A stretch of 54,493 nt of DNA from an uncultured Methanomassiliicoccales archaeon. GTDB lineage: Archaea; Thermoplasmatota; Thermoplasmata; Methanomassiliicoccales; Methanomethylophilaceae. The position numbers were made by a program, and so were the translations under genes. This document shows positions 1-7,175 of this stretch, one piece after another (position 1 is the first letter of the stretch; the number at the start of each line of letters is the position of its first letter). The DNA lies in assembly GCA_949298875.1 (NCBI GenBank), contig CASFYI010000024.1, forward strand, positions 1 to 54,493, in the 5' to 3' direction. A model generated the notes under the pieces. It was not told the origin of the DNA and ran no database searches. It saw only the letters and a program-made list of their open reading frames with translations.

Positions 1-1
1 G

Positions 2-394
2 ATGGAGACCTTCGACCAGTTCAGGACCTCCGAGGGGAGCGTCCTCTTCTGCGTGACGGGCGGCAGGATGAGCGAGGGCCTCGACTTCCCCGACAAGGCG
101 CTGGAGCTCGCGGTGCTGATCGGGATACCGTATCCGAAGCCCACTGCCAAGTCCAGGGCCATGGTGCGCTACTACGACCGCCGCTTCGGGGACGGGACGA
201 GATATGTGACGAGGATCCCGGCGGAGCGCAAGATGCGCCAGTCCATCGGTCGTCTGATAAGGTCCGAGACGGACCGCGGGGTGGCGGTGATACTGGACAG
301 GAGGGTCGTCTCCATGGATCTGGGCGCGATGCTCTGCTCCGACATACCCTCGGCGGTGGCCGCGTTCCTCTCCGAGGGCAGGCACCGACGATAG
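2..394 (+). CDS. XPD/Rad3-like superfamily 2 DNA helicase, C-terminal fragment
   Basis: The 130 residues visible are the last part of the second RecA-like domain of an XPD/DinG-type helicase; the gene begins outside the window. The sequence shows a motif V region (TGGRMSEGLDFPD, about residues 19-31) and a motif VI arginine-finger region (MRQSIGRLIRSETDRG, about 78-93), in the order and spacing of the HELICc2 domain. Such enzymes unwind DNA 5' to 3' with ATP and usually carry an iron-sulfur cluster in the N-terminal part, which cannot be checked here. It stops 32 bases before the next gene on the same strand. Family assignment is firm; the subgroup is not. Confidence 0.85.
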   Translation: METFDQFRTSEGSVLFCVTGGRMSEGLDFPDKALELAVLIGIPYPKPTAKSRAMVRYYDRRFGDGTRYVTRIPAERKMRQSIGRLIRSETDRGVAVILDRRVVSMDLGAMLCSDIPSAVAAFLSEGRHRR

Positions 395-426
395 TTTTAG
401 AAACGGGTGTCCGCAATCAGCCGTCC

Positions 427-786
427 ATGGAATTCCAGGTCGACGAGGACGTCAAGAAGATGATAGCGGAGCAGGACTGCGACTTCCGCATCTGCACCGC
501 ATGCTACGGTCCGGCCCTGGTCACCACGGCCGTCAAACCCCCGAAGGAGTCGGACATCCAGGTCCCGGTCGGGAACCACACGATCTTCGTCTCGCGCTAT
601 CAGGCGCCGTACGTCCGCCGCATAACCATGGACATGGTCTACAGCGAGGACGAGATCGACTCCTGTCCCGCGTTCTACGTCAGGCGCCGCTATCGAGCCT
701 GGCCGCGTCGGCCGATGCCCTGGCGAGGGCGTCGATGTCGACCGCCGCGCTCATCTCCGCCACCTTGGCGGGGTCCGCCTCCGTGA
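427..786 (+). CDS. Unknown small protein with CxxC motif, C-terminus overlapping thiI
   Basis: This 119-residue product is not recognised. The first ~85 residues look like a real compact protein: an acidic N-terminal helix, then a CTAC (C-x2-C) motif near residues 24-27 and a beta-rich stretch (VGNHTIFVSRYQAP). After residue ~86 the composition turns to Arg/Pro-rich (RRRYRAWPRR onwards), which is simply the complement of the convergent ThiI gene. The reading frame therefore probably lost its own stop codon and now runs 107 bases into its neighbour. A TATA-like AGTTTTAGAA lies about 30 bases upstream of the ATG. The N-terminal part is likely genuine; the natural end is uncertain. Confidence 0.6.
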   Translation: MEFQVDEDVKKMIAEQDCDFRICTACYGPALVTTAVKPPKESDIQVPVGNHTIFVSRYQAPYVRRITMDMVYSEDEIDSCPAFYVRRRYRAWPRRPMPWRGRRCRPPRSSPPPWRGPPP

Positions 787-1312
787 CGGGGTGGATGGGG
801 ACGATGGAGCAGCCGTGCCCGGGTCTGATCGAGATCTCGTAGGTGCCGATCTCCCTGGCGATGGCCTCTATCTCCAGCTTGTCCAGGCCGATCAGCGGCC
901 TGACCACGGGGAAGTCCAGGCCCTGGTTCTCCGCACGTATGTTGCGGAGCGTCTGGGAGGCCACCTGTCCCAGCGAATCGCCCATGACGATCCCGGAGCA
1001 TCCGAGCCTCTTGCCGAGCTCCCTGGCGGTCCTCTGCATCGCGCGCTTGCACATGACGCACTGGTATGGATGGGGGCAGCCCTCGTGTATCGCGTCCTGT
1101 GACGGCGCATGCGGGGCCACCCAGAGCGGGAGCTCCTGTCCGGTGGATCTCCTCAGGGCATCGGCGATGTCCCTGACGTCGTCCAGCTGGGCCGGTTCGG
1201 AATAGGGGGTGTTGTCCATGTGGAGGAGGACTACCTCGGCTCCCACGGAGCACATCCTGTGGACGGCGACCGGCGAGTCGATCCCGCCGGACATCAATGC
1301 TATGAGCCTCAT
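680..1312 (-). CDS. thiI: ThiI-like tRNA 4-thiouridine sulfurtransferase, PP-loop domain only
   Basis: The 210-residue protein is the adenylating PP-loop (AANH) domain of ThiI, which activates U8 of tRNA with ATP for sulfur transfer. It shows the PP-loop SGGIDSPVA at residues 8-16 and the ThiI hallmark GDSLGQVASQT near 116-126. A Cys cluster (GCP....CVMC) sits near 83-93; in methanogen ThiI such cysteines are known to bind an iron-sulfur cluster. The usual N-terminal NFLD and THUMP domains are absent: the ATG at 1312 is followed directly by the PP-loop strand, and upstream sequence is Csl4 coding sequence in another frame. The start codon overlaps the csl4 stop region by 4 bases, so it is the last gene of a METTL5-csl4-thiI operon. 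Confidence 0.85.
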   Translation of the reverse strand: MRLIALMSGGIDSPVAVHRMCSVGAEVVLLHMDNTPYSEPAQLDDVRDIADALRRSTGQELPLWVAPHAPSQDAIHEGCPHPYQCVMCKRAMQRTARELGKRLGCSGIVMGDSLGQVASQTLRNIRAENQGLDFPVVRPLIGLDKLEIEAIAREIGTYEISIRPGHGCSIVPIHPVTEADPAKVAEMSAAVDIDALARASADAARLDSGA

Positions 1313-1875
1313 CGGAGGACCACGTCGCCGTAGTCGTCCGCCAGCTTCCTGGGCATGGCGTACCTGCACTCGGGGCAGTACAGACCCTCGCCCTTCTTGT
1401 CGCGGACCATCTCGGTCTTGCACTTGGAGCAGAGGGCCCTGATGCATCCGAGGTGCTTGTCCTTGGTGGCGAGCTGGAGGGAGGGCTTGGTCTCGGTGAC
1501 GACCGCCCTGATGTAGTCGCCCTTGCGGAGCTCCTTGGACACGTCGTCGGTGTACTTGGGGGAGATCTTGGACACGTGGAGGGTCGCGTAGGTCTCCCCT
1601 CCCACGTTCTTGCTGGTGCCCTCCTTGGCCACGACGTCCGCGGTGGCCATGGTGTTCCTGATGTCGGCCACGACCGCGTAGACGATGTCCCCCTTCTTCA
1701 GTATGTTAGGGGGGTTGGGGCAGACGACGGACGCGGTGCACTCGTCGTCGTCCAGAACGAGGGTGCCGACCTGGGACGCGTAGACGGTACCGTTGTCCGC
1801 GAAGGTCCCCTCTCCCGCGGCGTACTCCTCCTCCACGGCGACCTCGTCGCCGGGCATGACGAACCTGGAATCCAT
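1309..1875 (-). CDS. csl4: Archaeal exosome subunit Csl4
   Basis: Csl4 is an RNA-binding cap protein of the archaeal RNA exosome, which degrades and tails RNA 3' to 5'. The 188 residues have the expected order: a short N-terminal domain beginning VMPGDEVAVEEEY, a central S1 RNA-binding domain (about 60-140, containing KKGDIVYAVVADI and LHVSKIS), and a C-terminal zinc ribbon with two CxxC pairs (CSKC and CPEC). The ATG at 1875 is preceded by AGGTGA at a suitable distance; a GTG nine bases upstream is the alternative. It lies between the METTL5-like gene and thiI, with tight spacing on both sides, so the three RNA-related genes are probably co-transcribed. Confidence 0.92.
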   Translation of the reverse strand: MDSRFVMPGDEVAVEEEYAAGEGTFADNGTVYASQVGTLVLDDDECTASVVCPNPPNILKKGDIVYAVVADIRNTMATADVVAKEGTSKNVGGETYATLHVSKISPKYTDDVSKELRKGDYIRAVVTETKPSLQLATKDKHLGCIRALCSKCKTEMVRDKKGEGLYCPECRYAMPRKLADDYGDVVLR

Positions 1876-1880
1876 GTGAA

Positions 1881-2474
1881 TCACCTTATGCCGACCGCCG
1901 CGACCTCGACGGTCTGTTTCTCCCTTGAATGGAATGAAAACTGATGCGGGATATCGTACTTATAGGTTCTACGCCAGAACACGGACCTCCCGCGGCGCCC
2001 GCAGAAGTCCTCCACGAATCCAAGGGTGGACGCCATGTGGATCGAGTACACGCAGTCCGACAGTGCCAGCGCCCTCTCGAGGAACGGGCGGTCGGCGTGC
2101 GGGGTCTGGCATCCGAACGGGGGGTTCATGACCACCGTGTCCGCCCCCTCCGTGACGTCTCCGATCAGGGATTCGCGGAAGTCGACGTCCACTCCGAGAT
2201 CGGAGGCGTTGGACCTCGCGATGTCAAGGGCCTTCGGGTCCGTATCGAAGCCGACCACCATGCCGGCTCCCAGAAGCGCCGATCCGATGGAGAGCATCCC
2301 GGTCCCGCATCCCAGGTCCACGACCTTCAGCCCCTGGATGTCCCCGCGGGAGTACGCTTCGAAGAGCATGTCCGCCGCTATCGTGGCGGGCGTCATGTAT
2401 TGCTCGAGCGCGGAGCTCGGGTCCTCGAAGTTGCGGACCGACTGCAGGCGGATCTCCAGCTCCCTCTTCCTCAT
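1881..2474 (-). CDS. METTL5-like SAM-dependent RNA methyltransferase
   Basis: A 197-residue class I methyltransferase of the archaeal METTL5/COG2263 type. It has a SAM-binding motif I (VVDLGCGTGMLSIG, about residues 52-65), an acidic motif II (GFDTD), and the catalytic NPPF tetrapeptide near 113-116 that marks N6-adenine or exocyclic-amine methylation. Eukaryotic METTL5 makes m6A in 18S rRNA; a small-subunit rRNA target here is inference. A TATA-like ATATAT lies about 25 bases upstream of the ATG at 2474, which fits leaderless translation and argues against longer reading-frame starts. First gene of the METTL5-csl4-thiI operon. Confidence 0.85.
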   Translation of the reverse strand: MRKRELEIRLQSVRNFEDPSSALEQYMTPATIAADMLFEAYSRGDIQGLKVVDLGCGTGMLSIGSALLGAGMVVGFDTDPKALDIARSNASDLGVDVDFRESLIGDVTEGADTVVMNPPFGCQTPHADRPFLERALALSDCVYSIHMASTLGFVEDFCGRRGRSVFWRRTYKYDIPHQFSFHSREKQTVEVAAVGIR

Positions 2475-2651
2475 CGCATGGCTAATGGGCGGTCCGGATA
2501 TATCGTCTGCCTTCCGCGGTCGGTCCCAGCGATGTTGAGGATTCCGTTCATCCAGCAACGAATTTCGTAGCCGTTCGGGGATAGTTTAACTATAAGCAGG
2601 GGATTGATAGCACGCATACGTGAGTATGCACCTCGAAAGAGGGGGTATACT

Positions 2652-4208
2652 TTGGCCAAGATCAGAAGAGCTATCATAAGCGTCTCCGACAAGACCGGAA
2701 TCGTCGACTTCGCGAAGGCGCTCTCCTCCATGGGCGTGGAGATCATCTCCACCGGCGGCACGTTCAAGGTTCTGAAAGAGGCGGGCGTCCCCGTCACCGA
2801 GGTCTCCGACGTCACCGGGTTCCCCGAGATGCTGGACGGCCGCGTCAAGACCCTCCATCCCAAGATACACGCCGGCATCCTGGCGCGCAGGGACATCAGG
2901 GAGCACATGGACTCCATCGAGAAGATGGGCATCGCCCCCATCGACATGGTCGTCATCAACCTCTACCCGTTCAAACAGACGGTTCTGAAGGACGGTGTGA
3001 CCTTCGAGGAGATCGTCGAGAACATCGACATCGGCGGACCCAGCATGATCCGCGCCGCCGCCAAGAACTACAAGGATGTGGCGGTCGTCACGGAGCCCTC
3101 CCAGTACGACGCCATCGTGTCCGCGCTCAAGGAGAACGGCGAGCTCCCCCTCGAGATGCACGAGAGGCTCATGGCCGAGGCCTTCGTCACCACCGCCAAC
3201 TACGACGCCATGATCGCGTCCCAGATGTCCAAGAGGTTCATCGAGGGATTCCCGGAGTCGTTCCCCATACCGTCCGAGAAGGTCGAGGACCTCAGGTACG
3301 GCGAGAACCCCAACCAGAAGGCCGCCTTCTACAAGGACCCCTTCACCCCCGGCGTCACCGTCGCCAGGGCGGAGCACCTCCAGCACGGCAAGCAGCTGTC
3401 CTACAACAACATCCTGGACCTGGACAAGGCCCTGGACATCTGCATGGACTTCGAGAGGCCGACCGCGACGGTCATGAAGCACACCAACCCGTGCGGTCTC
3501 GCGTCCGCGGACACAATCGAGGAGGCTTTCATCACCGCCTACAACGTCGATCCCCTCTCCGCCTTCGGATGCGTCATCTGCCTGAACAGGCCCTGCTCCG
3601 TCGAGATCGCCAAGGAGATCTCCCAGCACTTCGTCGAGGCCGTCATCTGCCCCGACTACGAGCCCGGAGCGGTGGAGATCATGGAGGTCAAGAAGAACAT
3701 CCGCCTCCTGAGGACCAACTCCCCCATCGGACCCGACCACCGCGTCAGGGAGATGAAGGTCAAGAAGGTCCAGGGCGGGATGCTCGTCCAGACCGACGAG
3801 GACGTCCTCATCGACCCGAAGAACCTGAAGGTCGTCACCGAGCGCGCCCCCACCGAGGAGGAGGTCCACTCCCTGCTCTTCGCCTGGAAGCTCGCCAAGC
3901 ACGTCACCTCCAACGCGGTCGTCTATGTCAGGGGCGAGCGTGCTGTCGGAATCGGCGCCGGCCAGATGAGCCGCGTCGATTCCGCGAAGATCGCATCCAT
4001 GAAGGCCAACGAGCCCACCCAGGGCTGCGTCATGGCGTCGGACGCGTTCTTCCCGTTCAGGGACGGCGTGGACGAGGCCGCTGCGGCCGGTGTGACGGCC
4101 ATCATACAGCCCGGAGGCAGCATCAGGGACCAGGAGGTCATCGATGCCGCCAACGAGCACGGCATGGCGATGGTCTTCACCGGATGCCGCGTCTTCAGGC
4201 ACGGATGA
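2652..4208 (+). CDS. purH: Bifunctional AICAR formyltransferase / IMP cyclohydrolase PurH
   Basis: PurH carries out the last two steps of IMP synthesis: formyl transfer to AICAR and ring closure. The N-terminal MGS-like cyclohydrolase domain (about 1-195) begins AKIRRAIISVSDKTGI and contains STGGT, GRVKTLHPKIH and NIDIGGPSMIRAA; the AICAR transformylase domain follows with RYGENPNQKA, KHTNPCG and a C-terminal IIQPGGSIRD. The 518 residues match the usual bacterial length. The start is taken as TTG at 2652 because it follows GAGGGGG at good spacing and gives the canonical N-terminus; the ATG/TTG codons upstream lack support. Many archaea use PurP and PurO instead, so a bacterial-type PurH suggests old lateral acquisition. 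Confidence 0.95.
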   Translation: MAKIRRAIISVSDKTGIVDFAKALSSMGVEIISTGGTFKVLKEAGVPVTEVSDVTGFPEMLDGRVKTLHPKIHAGILARRDIREHMDSIEKMGIAPIDMVVINLYPFKQTVLKDGVTFEEIVENIDIGGPSMIRAAAKNYKDVAVVTEPSQYDAIVSALKENGELPLEMHERLMAEAFVTTANYDAMIASQMSKRFIEGFPESFPIPSEKVEDLRYGENPNQKAAFYKDPFTPGVTVARAEHLQHGKQLSYNNILDLDKALDICMDFERPTATVMKHTNPCGLASADTIEEAFITAYNVDPLSAFGCVICLNRPCSVEIAKEISQHFVEAVICPDYEPGAVEIMEVKKNIRLLRTNSPIGPDHRVREMKVKKVQGGMLVQTDEDVLIDPKNLKVVTERAPTEEEVHSLLFAWKLAKHVTSNAVVYVRGERAVGIGAGQMSRVDSAKIASMKANEPTQGCVMASDAFFPFRDGVDEAAAAGVTAIIQPGGSIRDQEVIDAANEHGMAMVFTGCRVFRHG

Positions 4209-4247
4209 TCACACGGGGTGCCTTCGGGCATCCCTCAAACCTCAAGC

Positions 4248-4269
4248 GCCGGGTCTGGAAGGACCCGGC
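4248..4269 (+). terminator. Perfect 8-bp stem-loop after purH
   Basis: GCCGGGTC and GACCCGGC face each other across a six-base loop, 40 bases after the purH stop. No T tract follows, so a role in termination or 3'-end stability is inference. Confidence 0.45.
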
Positions 4270-4347
4270 CACAGTTAGTAATCCGATTTGGTTTCCGAGC
4301 CTTCTCTACTATCATGGCATTTTAATATTCGAATGTCGGTATAGAAT

Positions 4348-4494
4348 ATGAACGTCCGGAGCACGGCTGACCACCAAGAGGGTCGCAAGGTGTTTTCGAG
4401 ATGTTTACCTAATCAGTTCGAACAGAGTTCTGATAAACTGAAGGGCCAGGGAGAGAGCCTGCAACACTATCCTCTGGCCCTTGGACCTATCTGA
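4348..4494 (+). CDS. Possible leaderless 48-residue small protein (uncertain)
   Basis: An ATG at 4348 lies about 24 bases downstream of a TATA-like TTTAATATT, the spacing seen for leaderless genes in this window. The frame runs 48 codons to a TGA at 4492-4494 and begins MNVRSTADHQEG. Against it: its codons are much lower in GC at third positions than the surrounding genes, no family is recognised, and much of its 3' half is a nested inverted repeat. It may equally be a small structured RNA or a decayed fragment. Confidence 0.25.
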   Translation: MNVRSTADHQEGRKVFSRCLPNQFEQSSDKLKGQGESLQHYPLALGPI

Positions 4495-4501
4495 TCAGAA
4501 C
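4427..4501. repeat. Nested inverted repeat (two stacked stems)
   Basis: The outer arms GTTCTGAT (4427-4434) and ATCAGAAC (4494-4501) are perfectly complementary, and inside them AAGGGCCAG (4441-4449) pairs perfectly with CTGGCCCTT (4474-4482). The loop is 24 bases. The arrangement could be a structured RNA, a terminator or the remains of a small mobile element. Confidence 0.6.
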
Positions 4502-4605
4502 CATCATTCTCGTTCGATTCAGGATTCTTCCTCTTGCGGATGCTCCAGCGAGGAGATTCCGAAATGATCGGAAGGATGTCTTGACTCTTCGATTAAAATT
4601 AAATT

Positions 4606-4630
4606 ATTATCGATTATCGATAATTATAAA
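4606..4630 (+). promoter_or_regulatory. 19-bp perfect palindrome next to TATA box of the transporter gene
   Basis: ATTATCGATTATCGATAAT (4606-4624) is a perfect inverted repeat around a central T, and it abuts TATAAA (4625-4630). The ATG at 4655 follows at leaderless distance. A dimeric regulator bound here would block TBP/TFB access. The core GATTATCG recurs in the palindrome at 7704-7720. Confidence 0.7.
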
Positions 4631-4654
4631 TCCGCATCGCATCTCACACGCCGC

Positions 4655-5629
4655 ATGAACGCAAAGGAACTGCTGTCGAGCAGCGCATTCATGATGTCGC
4701 TGGCTCTGATCGTCGCGCTCCTGACGAACCTGGGCGGGGTCTTTCCCGGCGAGGTCCTGGACGCCGATCTCAGGTCGAACCTGACGGTCCTCTTCCTAGC
4801 CATCATGATGACCCTCGCCCTGTCGAGGTACACCTTCAGCAACCTCAGCCCCGTCGCCCATTGGAAATCCGTCCTCAGGGCGATCGTGATGGGCCTCATC
4901 GTCGCCTCCCTTATCCCGCTCGCCGGATACTACCTGCTGAAGGACACCGAGTTCGGGAAGGAGGCCGCCGGTCTGATCTTCATCGCCGCCACGCCTTTCG
5001 CCGCCTCCGTCGCTCCCCTGTCGTACATCCTCAGGGGTGACATGGAGCACGCCGCGAGGGGGACCATCTACGTCTACGTCCTCTCGCTCGTGTGGATCCC
5101 GTTCATCGTGTGGGTCACCCTCGGCGAGACGGTCGACATCATGACCGTCATCGAGGCCGTCATCGAGATCATCGGAATCCCGCTGGTCGTCTCTAGGCTG
5201 CTGACCAGGTTCAAGATGAGCAGGGAGTTCCTCGCGATCTTCATGAACTGCTGCATCTTCCTCCTGGTGTGGCTGTCCGTCGGTTCCACCAACTTCTCCA
5301 CGTCCACCGTCGGAATCCTCGTGGTGTTCGCCGTCATCGCGGCGCTCAGGTCCTTCGGTCTCGGCAACCTCATCGAGGTGGCCGAGAAGAGGGCGGGCCT
5401 GCCGTGGGGCCAGAGGGTCGCGGACATCCTGATGTCCTCCTACAAGAACAAGGGCATCGCCATCGCGATGTGCGCGGCCACCCTGGGGCCGGACGCGGCC
5501 TTCGCCATGGTGGCGATAGCGACCTCCATCGTCGTTGAGATCAGCTGGGTCATCTTCATGGACTCGGTGCTCTTCAACCGCCGCAGGATGGAGAGGGAGC
5601 TCGCCGCGGAGTCGTCCGCGGAGGCCTGA
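4655..5629 (+). CDS. BASS-superfamily (bile acid:sodium symporter-like) membrane transporter
   Basis: A 324-residue integral membrane protein with about ten hydrophobic segments. The repeated discontinuous-helix regions of the bile acid:sodium symporter/ACR3 superfamily are visible: ATPFAASVAPLSYILRGD near residues 110-127 and SYKNKGIAIAMCAATLG near 262-278. The fold exchanges or co-transports organic anions or arsenite-type anions; the substrate cannot be read from sequence. The start is fixed by a TATA box 25-30 bases upstream (leaderless). A strong palindrome beside the TATA indicates repression by a dimeric factor. A MarR-family regulator gene follows 148 bases downstream and is a candidate partner. 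Confidence 0.8.
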   Translation: MNAKELLSSSAFMMSLALIVALLTNLGGVFPGEVLDADLRSNLTVLFLAIMMTLALSRYTFSNLSPVAHWKSVLRAIVMGLIVASLIPLAGYYLLKDTEFGKEAAGLIFIAATPFAASVAPLSYILRGDMEHAARGTIYVYVLSLVWIPFIVWVTLGETVDIMTVIEAVIEIIGIPLVVSRLLTRFKMSREFLAIFMNCCIFLLVWLSVGSTNFSTSTVGILVVFAVIAALRSFGLGNLIEVAEKRAGLPWGQRVADILMSSYKNKGIAIAMCAATLGPDAAFAMVAIATSIVVEISWVIFMDSVLFNRRRMERELAAESSAEA

Positions 5630-5650
5630 CAGGCCGATCCAAACCCCCGT

Positions 5651-5686
5651 CCCGGAGGGGGCGCATCATGCGATCTCCCCTCCGGG
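5651..5686 (+). terminator. Long stem-loop after the transporter gene
   Basis: CCCGGAGGGG (5651-5660) pairs perfectly with CCCCTCCGGG (5677-5686), and CGCAT/ATGCG continues the stem inside it. It starts 21 bases after the stop codon. Smaller alternative hairpins are possible from the same G and C runs. Confidence 0.5.
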
Positions 5687-5777
5687 AAGGGGCCTTACTA
5701 TTGCGGTTCCGCCATCATTCAGCGCTCTATTCAGATTATTCCAAATACGACGAAGTAGTGGCGGCGTCAGAGAGACC

Positions 5778-6392
5778 ATGCCGAACTTCGACGATGTTTA
5801 CTGGAACTCTTTCCTGCCTGCCTTCTTCGACAGGATGAGCGTCCTGATGAGGAAGAACATGACACACATCGTCGAGGATTACGGTCTCACGAGCGCGCAT
5901 GCGATCTACCTCATAGCGCTGAAGCTGCAGGACGGCCAGACCCTCGTCAGCCTGTCCCGCTTCCTCGACCTCGACACGGCGAACACCAACCGCGTGATCA
6001 AGGTCCTCAGGGCCAAGGGTCTCGTCTACGACGACAGGAGGTCGGAGAACAGCAAGAAGTACTCCATCTTCCTGACAGAATCCGGAAAGGATCTCGCCAC
6101 CAGGCTCATGGACGGCATCACGGAGCTCAACAACCAGTACTTCGCTGACATCCCCCGCGAGGACATCCTCCACATGCGCAAGACCCTGATCCATGTCTGC
6201 AACAACATGAACATGGACATCGACGGGTACATGGGTTCGAAGCACGAGAACCCGTTCTTCACGCTCCTGCACATCACCCCCCTGGACGGCGACTACGCCA
6301 CCGAGTCCAGGCGCCTCGTGGAGCCCGCCATGGCGGTCCGCGGGAAGGCCTGCGCGGCCGACACCGGAGTCTCGGGGGTCAGGCCCGCATGA
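5778..6392 (+). CDS. MarR-family transcriptional regulator
   Basis: The 204-residue protein has a winged-helix HTH of the MarR type: helices around residues 30-60, a recognition region with SLSRFLDLDTANTNRVIKVLRAKGLV (about 57-82, LSRFLDLDTANTNR being the HTH), and a wing with DDRRSENSKKYSIFLTESGK (written here only in part). It would bind DNA as a dimer and may respond to a small ligand. The C-terminal ~45 residues are low-complexity and variable. The ATG at 5778 was chosen because all sequence upstream in frame is non-coding in character. Its TGA overlaps the ATG of the flavin reductase gene (ATGA), so the two are translationally coupled. Confidence 0.82.
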   Translation: MPNFDDVYWNSFLPAFFDRMSVLMRKNMTHIVEDYGLTSAHAIYLIALKLQDGQTLVSLSRFLDLDTANTNRVIKVLRAKGLVYDDRRSENSKKYSIFLTESGKDLATRLMDGITELNNQYFADIPREDILHMRKTLIHVCNNMNMDIDGYMGSKHENPFFTLLHITPLDGDYATESRRLVEPAMAVRGKACAADTGVSGVRPA

Positions 6393-6955
6393 GCAGGATA
6401 GTCGCTGTGGTGGCCAGCCCTCGCGAGGAGGGGAACTCCAACGCGATCGTGGACGCCATCCTCGAAGGGGCCATGGGCCTCTCGACGAACATCATCGACC
6501 TCTATTCTCTGGACGGCCTCCGGCTCGTCCACGGGTGCAGGGGATGCAGGGTCTGCAAGACGTCGGGGAGATGCGCCCAGGACGACGAGATCTCCGATGT
6601 CCTGGAGGCCATCCGCGGGGCGGACTGCGCGGTGTTCTCCACGCCGGTGTACTTCGCTGCCGAGTCCGCCCAGTTCAAGGTCCTGGAGGACCGCATGTTC
6701 TCGTTCATCGGGGCCGACGGCAAGTCCAATCTGGAGTCAGGCAAGAGGGCGATCCTGGTGGTAACCTGCAGCGGCCCGGAGGATGCTGCGGCGGCCGCGA
6801 CGGTCGAGCGTCTCTCGGCGATAATCCCGCGGCTGGGTTTCGATCTCACGGATACGATCGTGTTCTCGGATGCCGGAGGCACCCGTCGCGCGGCCGACGA
6901 CGCGGACCTCATGTCGAGGGCGAAGGCCGTCGGTCTCACGATGAGGAACACCTGA
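6389..6955 (+). CDS. NADPH-dependent FMN reductase-like flavodoxin-fold protein
   Basis: A 188-residue flavodoxin-fold protein. The N-terminal SPREEGNSNAIVDAIL (about residues 10-25) is the FMN-phosphate loop, the region GCRGCRVCKTSGRC near 50-63 is the Cys-rich segment of iron-sulfur-flavoprotein-like reductases, and STPVYFAAESAQFK (about 86-99) is the flavin-stacking loop. It probably reduces flavin, quinones or a small electron acceptor in the cytoplasm. Coupled by a 4-base overlap to the MarR gene, a common pairing for redox-stress or xenobiotic responses. The Cys-rich loop has three CxxC-like cysteines, so an iron-sulfur cluster is possible but unproven. Confidence 0.82.
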   Translation: MSRIVAVVASPREEGNSNAIVDAILEGAMGLSTNIIDLYSLDGLRLVHGCRGCRVCKTSGRCAQDDEISDVLEAIRGADCAVFSTPVYFAAESAQFKVLEDRMFSFIGADGKSNLESGKRAILVVTCSGPEDAAAAATVERLSAIIPRLGFDLTDTIVFSDAGGTRRAADDADLMSRAKAVGLTMRNT

Positions 6956-7171
6956 TCGCTCCTCGTCGTCCTCGACGTACTCCAGGATGTCCCCCGGTTG
7001 GCAGTCGAGGGCCTTGCAGATCCCGTTCAGCGTCGAGAACCTTATCGCCGCGATCTTCCCGGTCTTGATGTTGGACAGGTTGACGTTCGATATACCGACC
7101 TTCTCGGCCAGCTGGTTCAGCTGGATCTTGCGGTCGGCCATGACCCTGTCCAGACGGAGTATTATCGTCAT
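6737..7171 (-). CDS. XRE-family regulator (YozG-like), with antisense C-terminal extension
   Basis: The first ~68 residues are a Cro/C1-type HTH of the YozG group: MADRKIQLNQLAEKVGIS and NLSNIKTGKIAAIR form the HTH and LNGICKALDCQPGDILEY the closing helix. This family normally ends just after that motif, near 70 residues. Here the frame stays open for ~75 more residues, Arg-rich and entirely complementary to the convergent flavin reductase gene, a 219-base overlap. The extension is probably a consequence of a lost stop or a small frameshift. It lies 4 bases after the DUF2975 gene, the standard partner of this regulator type, and is expected to repress that operon. Confidence 0.8.
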   Translation of the reverse strand: MTIILRLDRVMADRKIQLNQLAEKVGISNVNLSNIKTGKIAAIRFSTLNGICKALDCQPGDILEYVEDDEERSGVPHRETDGLRPRHEVRVVGRATGASGIREHDRIREIETQPRDYRRETLDRRGRRSILRAAAGYHQDRPLA

Positions 7172-7175
7172 GGGA

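Larger units (their letters stand above)
4209..4654. other. 446-base intergenic region, low GC, with structure but no recognised gene
   Basis: Between purH and the transporter gene the GC content falls well below that of the neighbours. The stretch holds the purH stem-loop, a TATA-like TTTAATATT (about 4321-4329) followed by a 48-codon open frame starting at 4348, a nested inverted repeat (4427-4501), and the palindrome and TATA box of the downstream transporter promoter. No tRNA or known ncRNA was recognised. Confidence 0.6.

Noticed and set aside
2586-4202. Long reading frame opposite purH
   Set aside because: It is the complement of a perfectly conserved PurH gene, is Asp/Gly/Val-repetitive and has no family features; high GC makes such shadows common.
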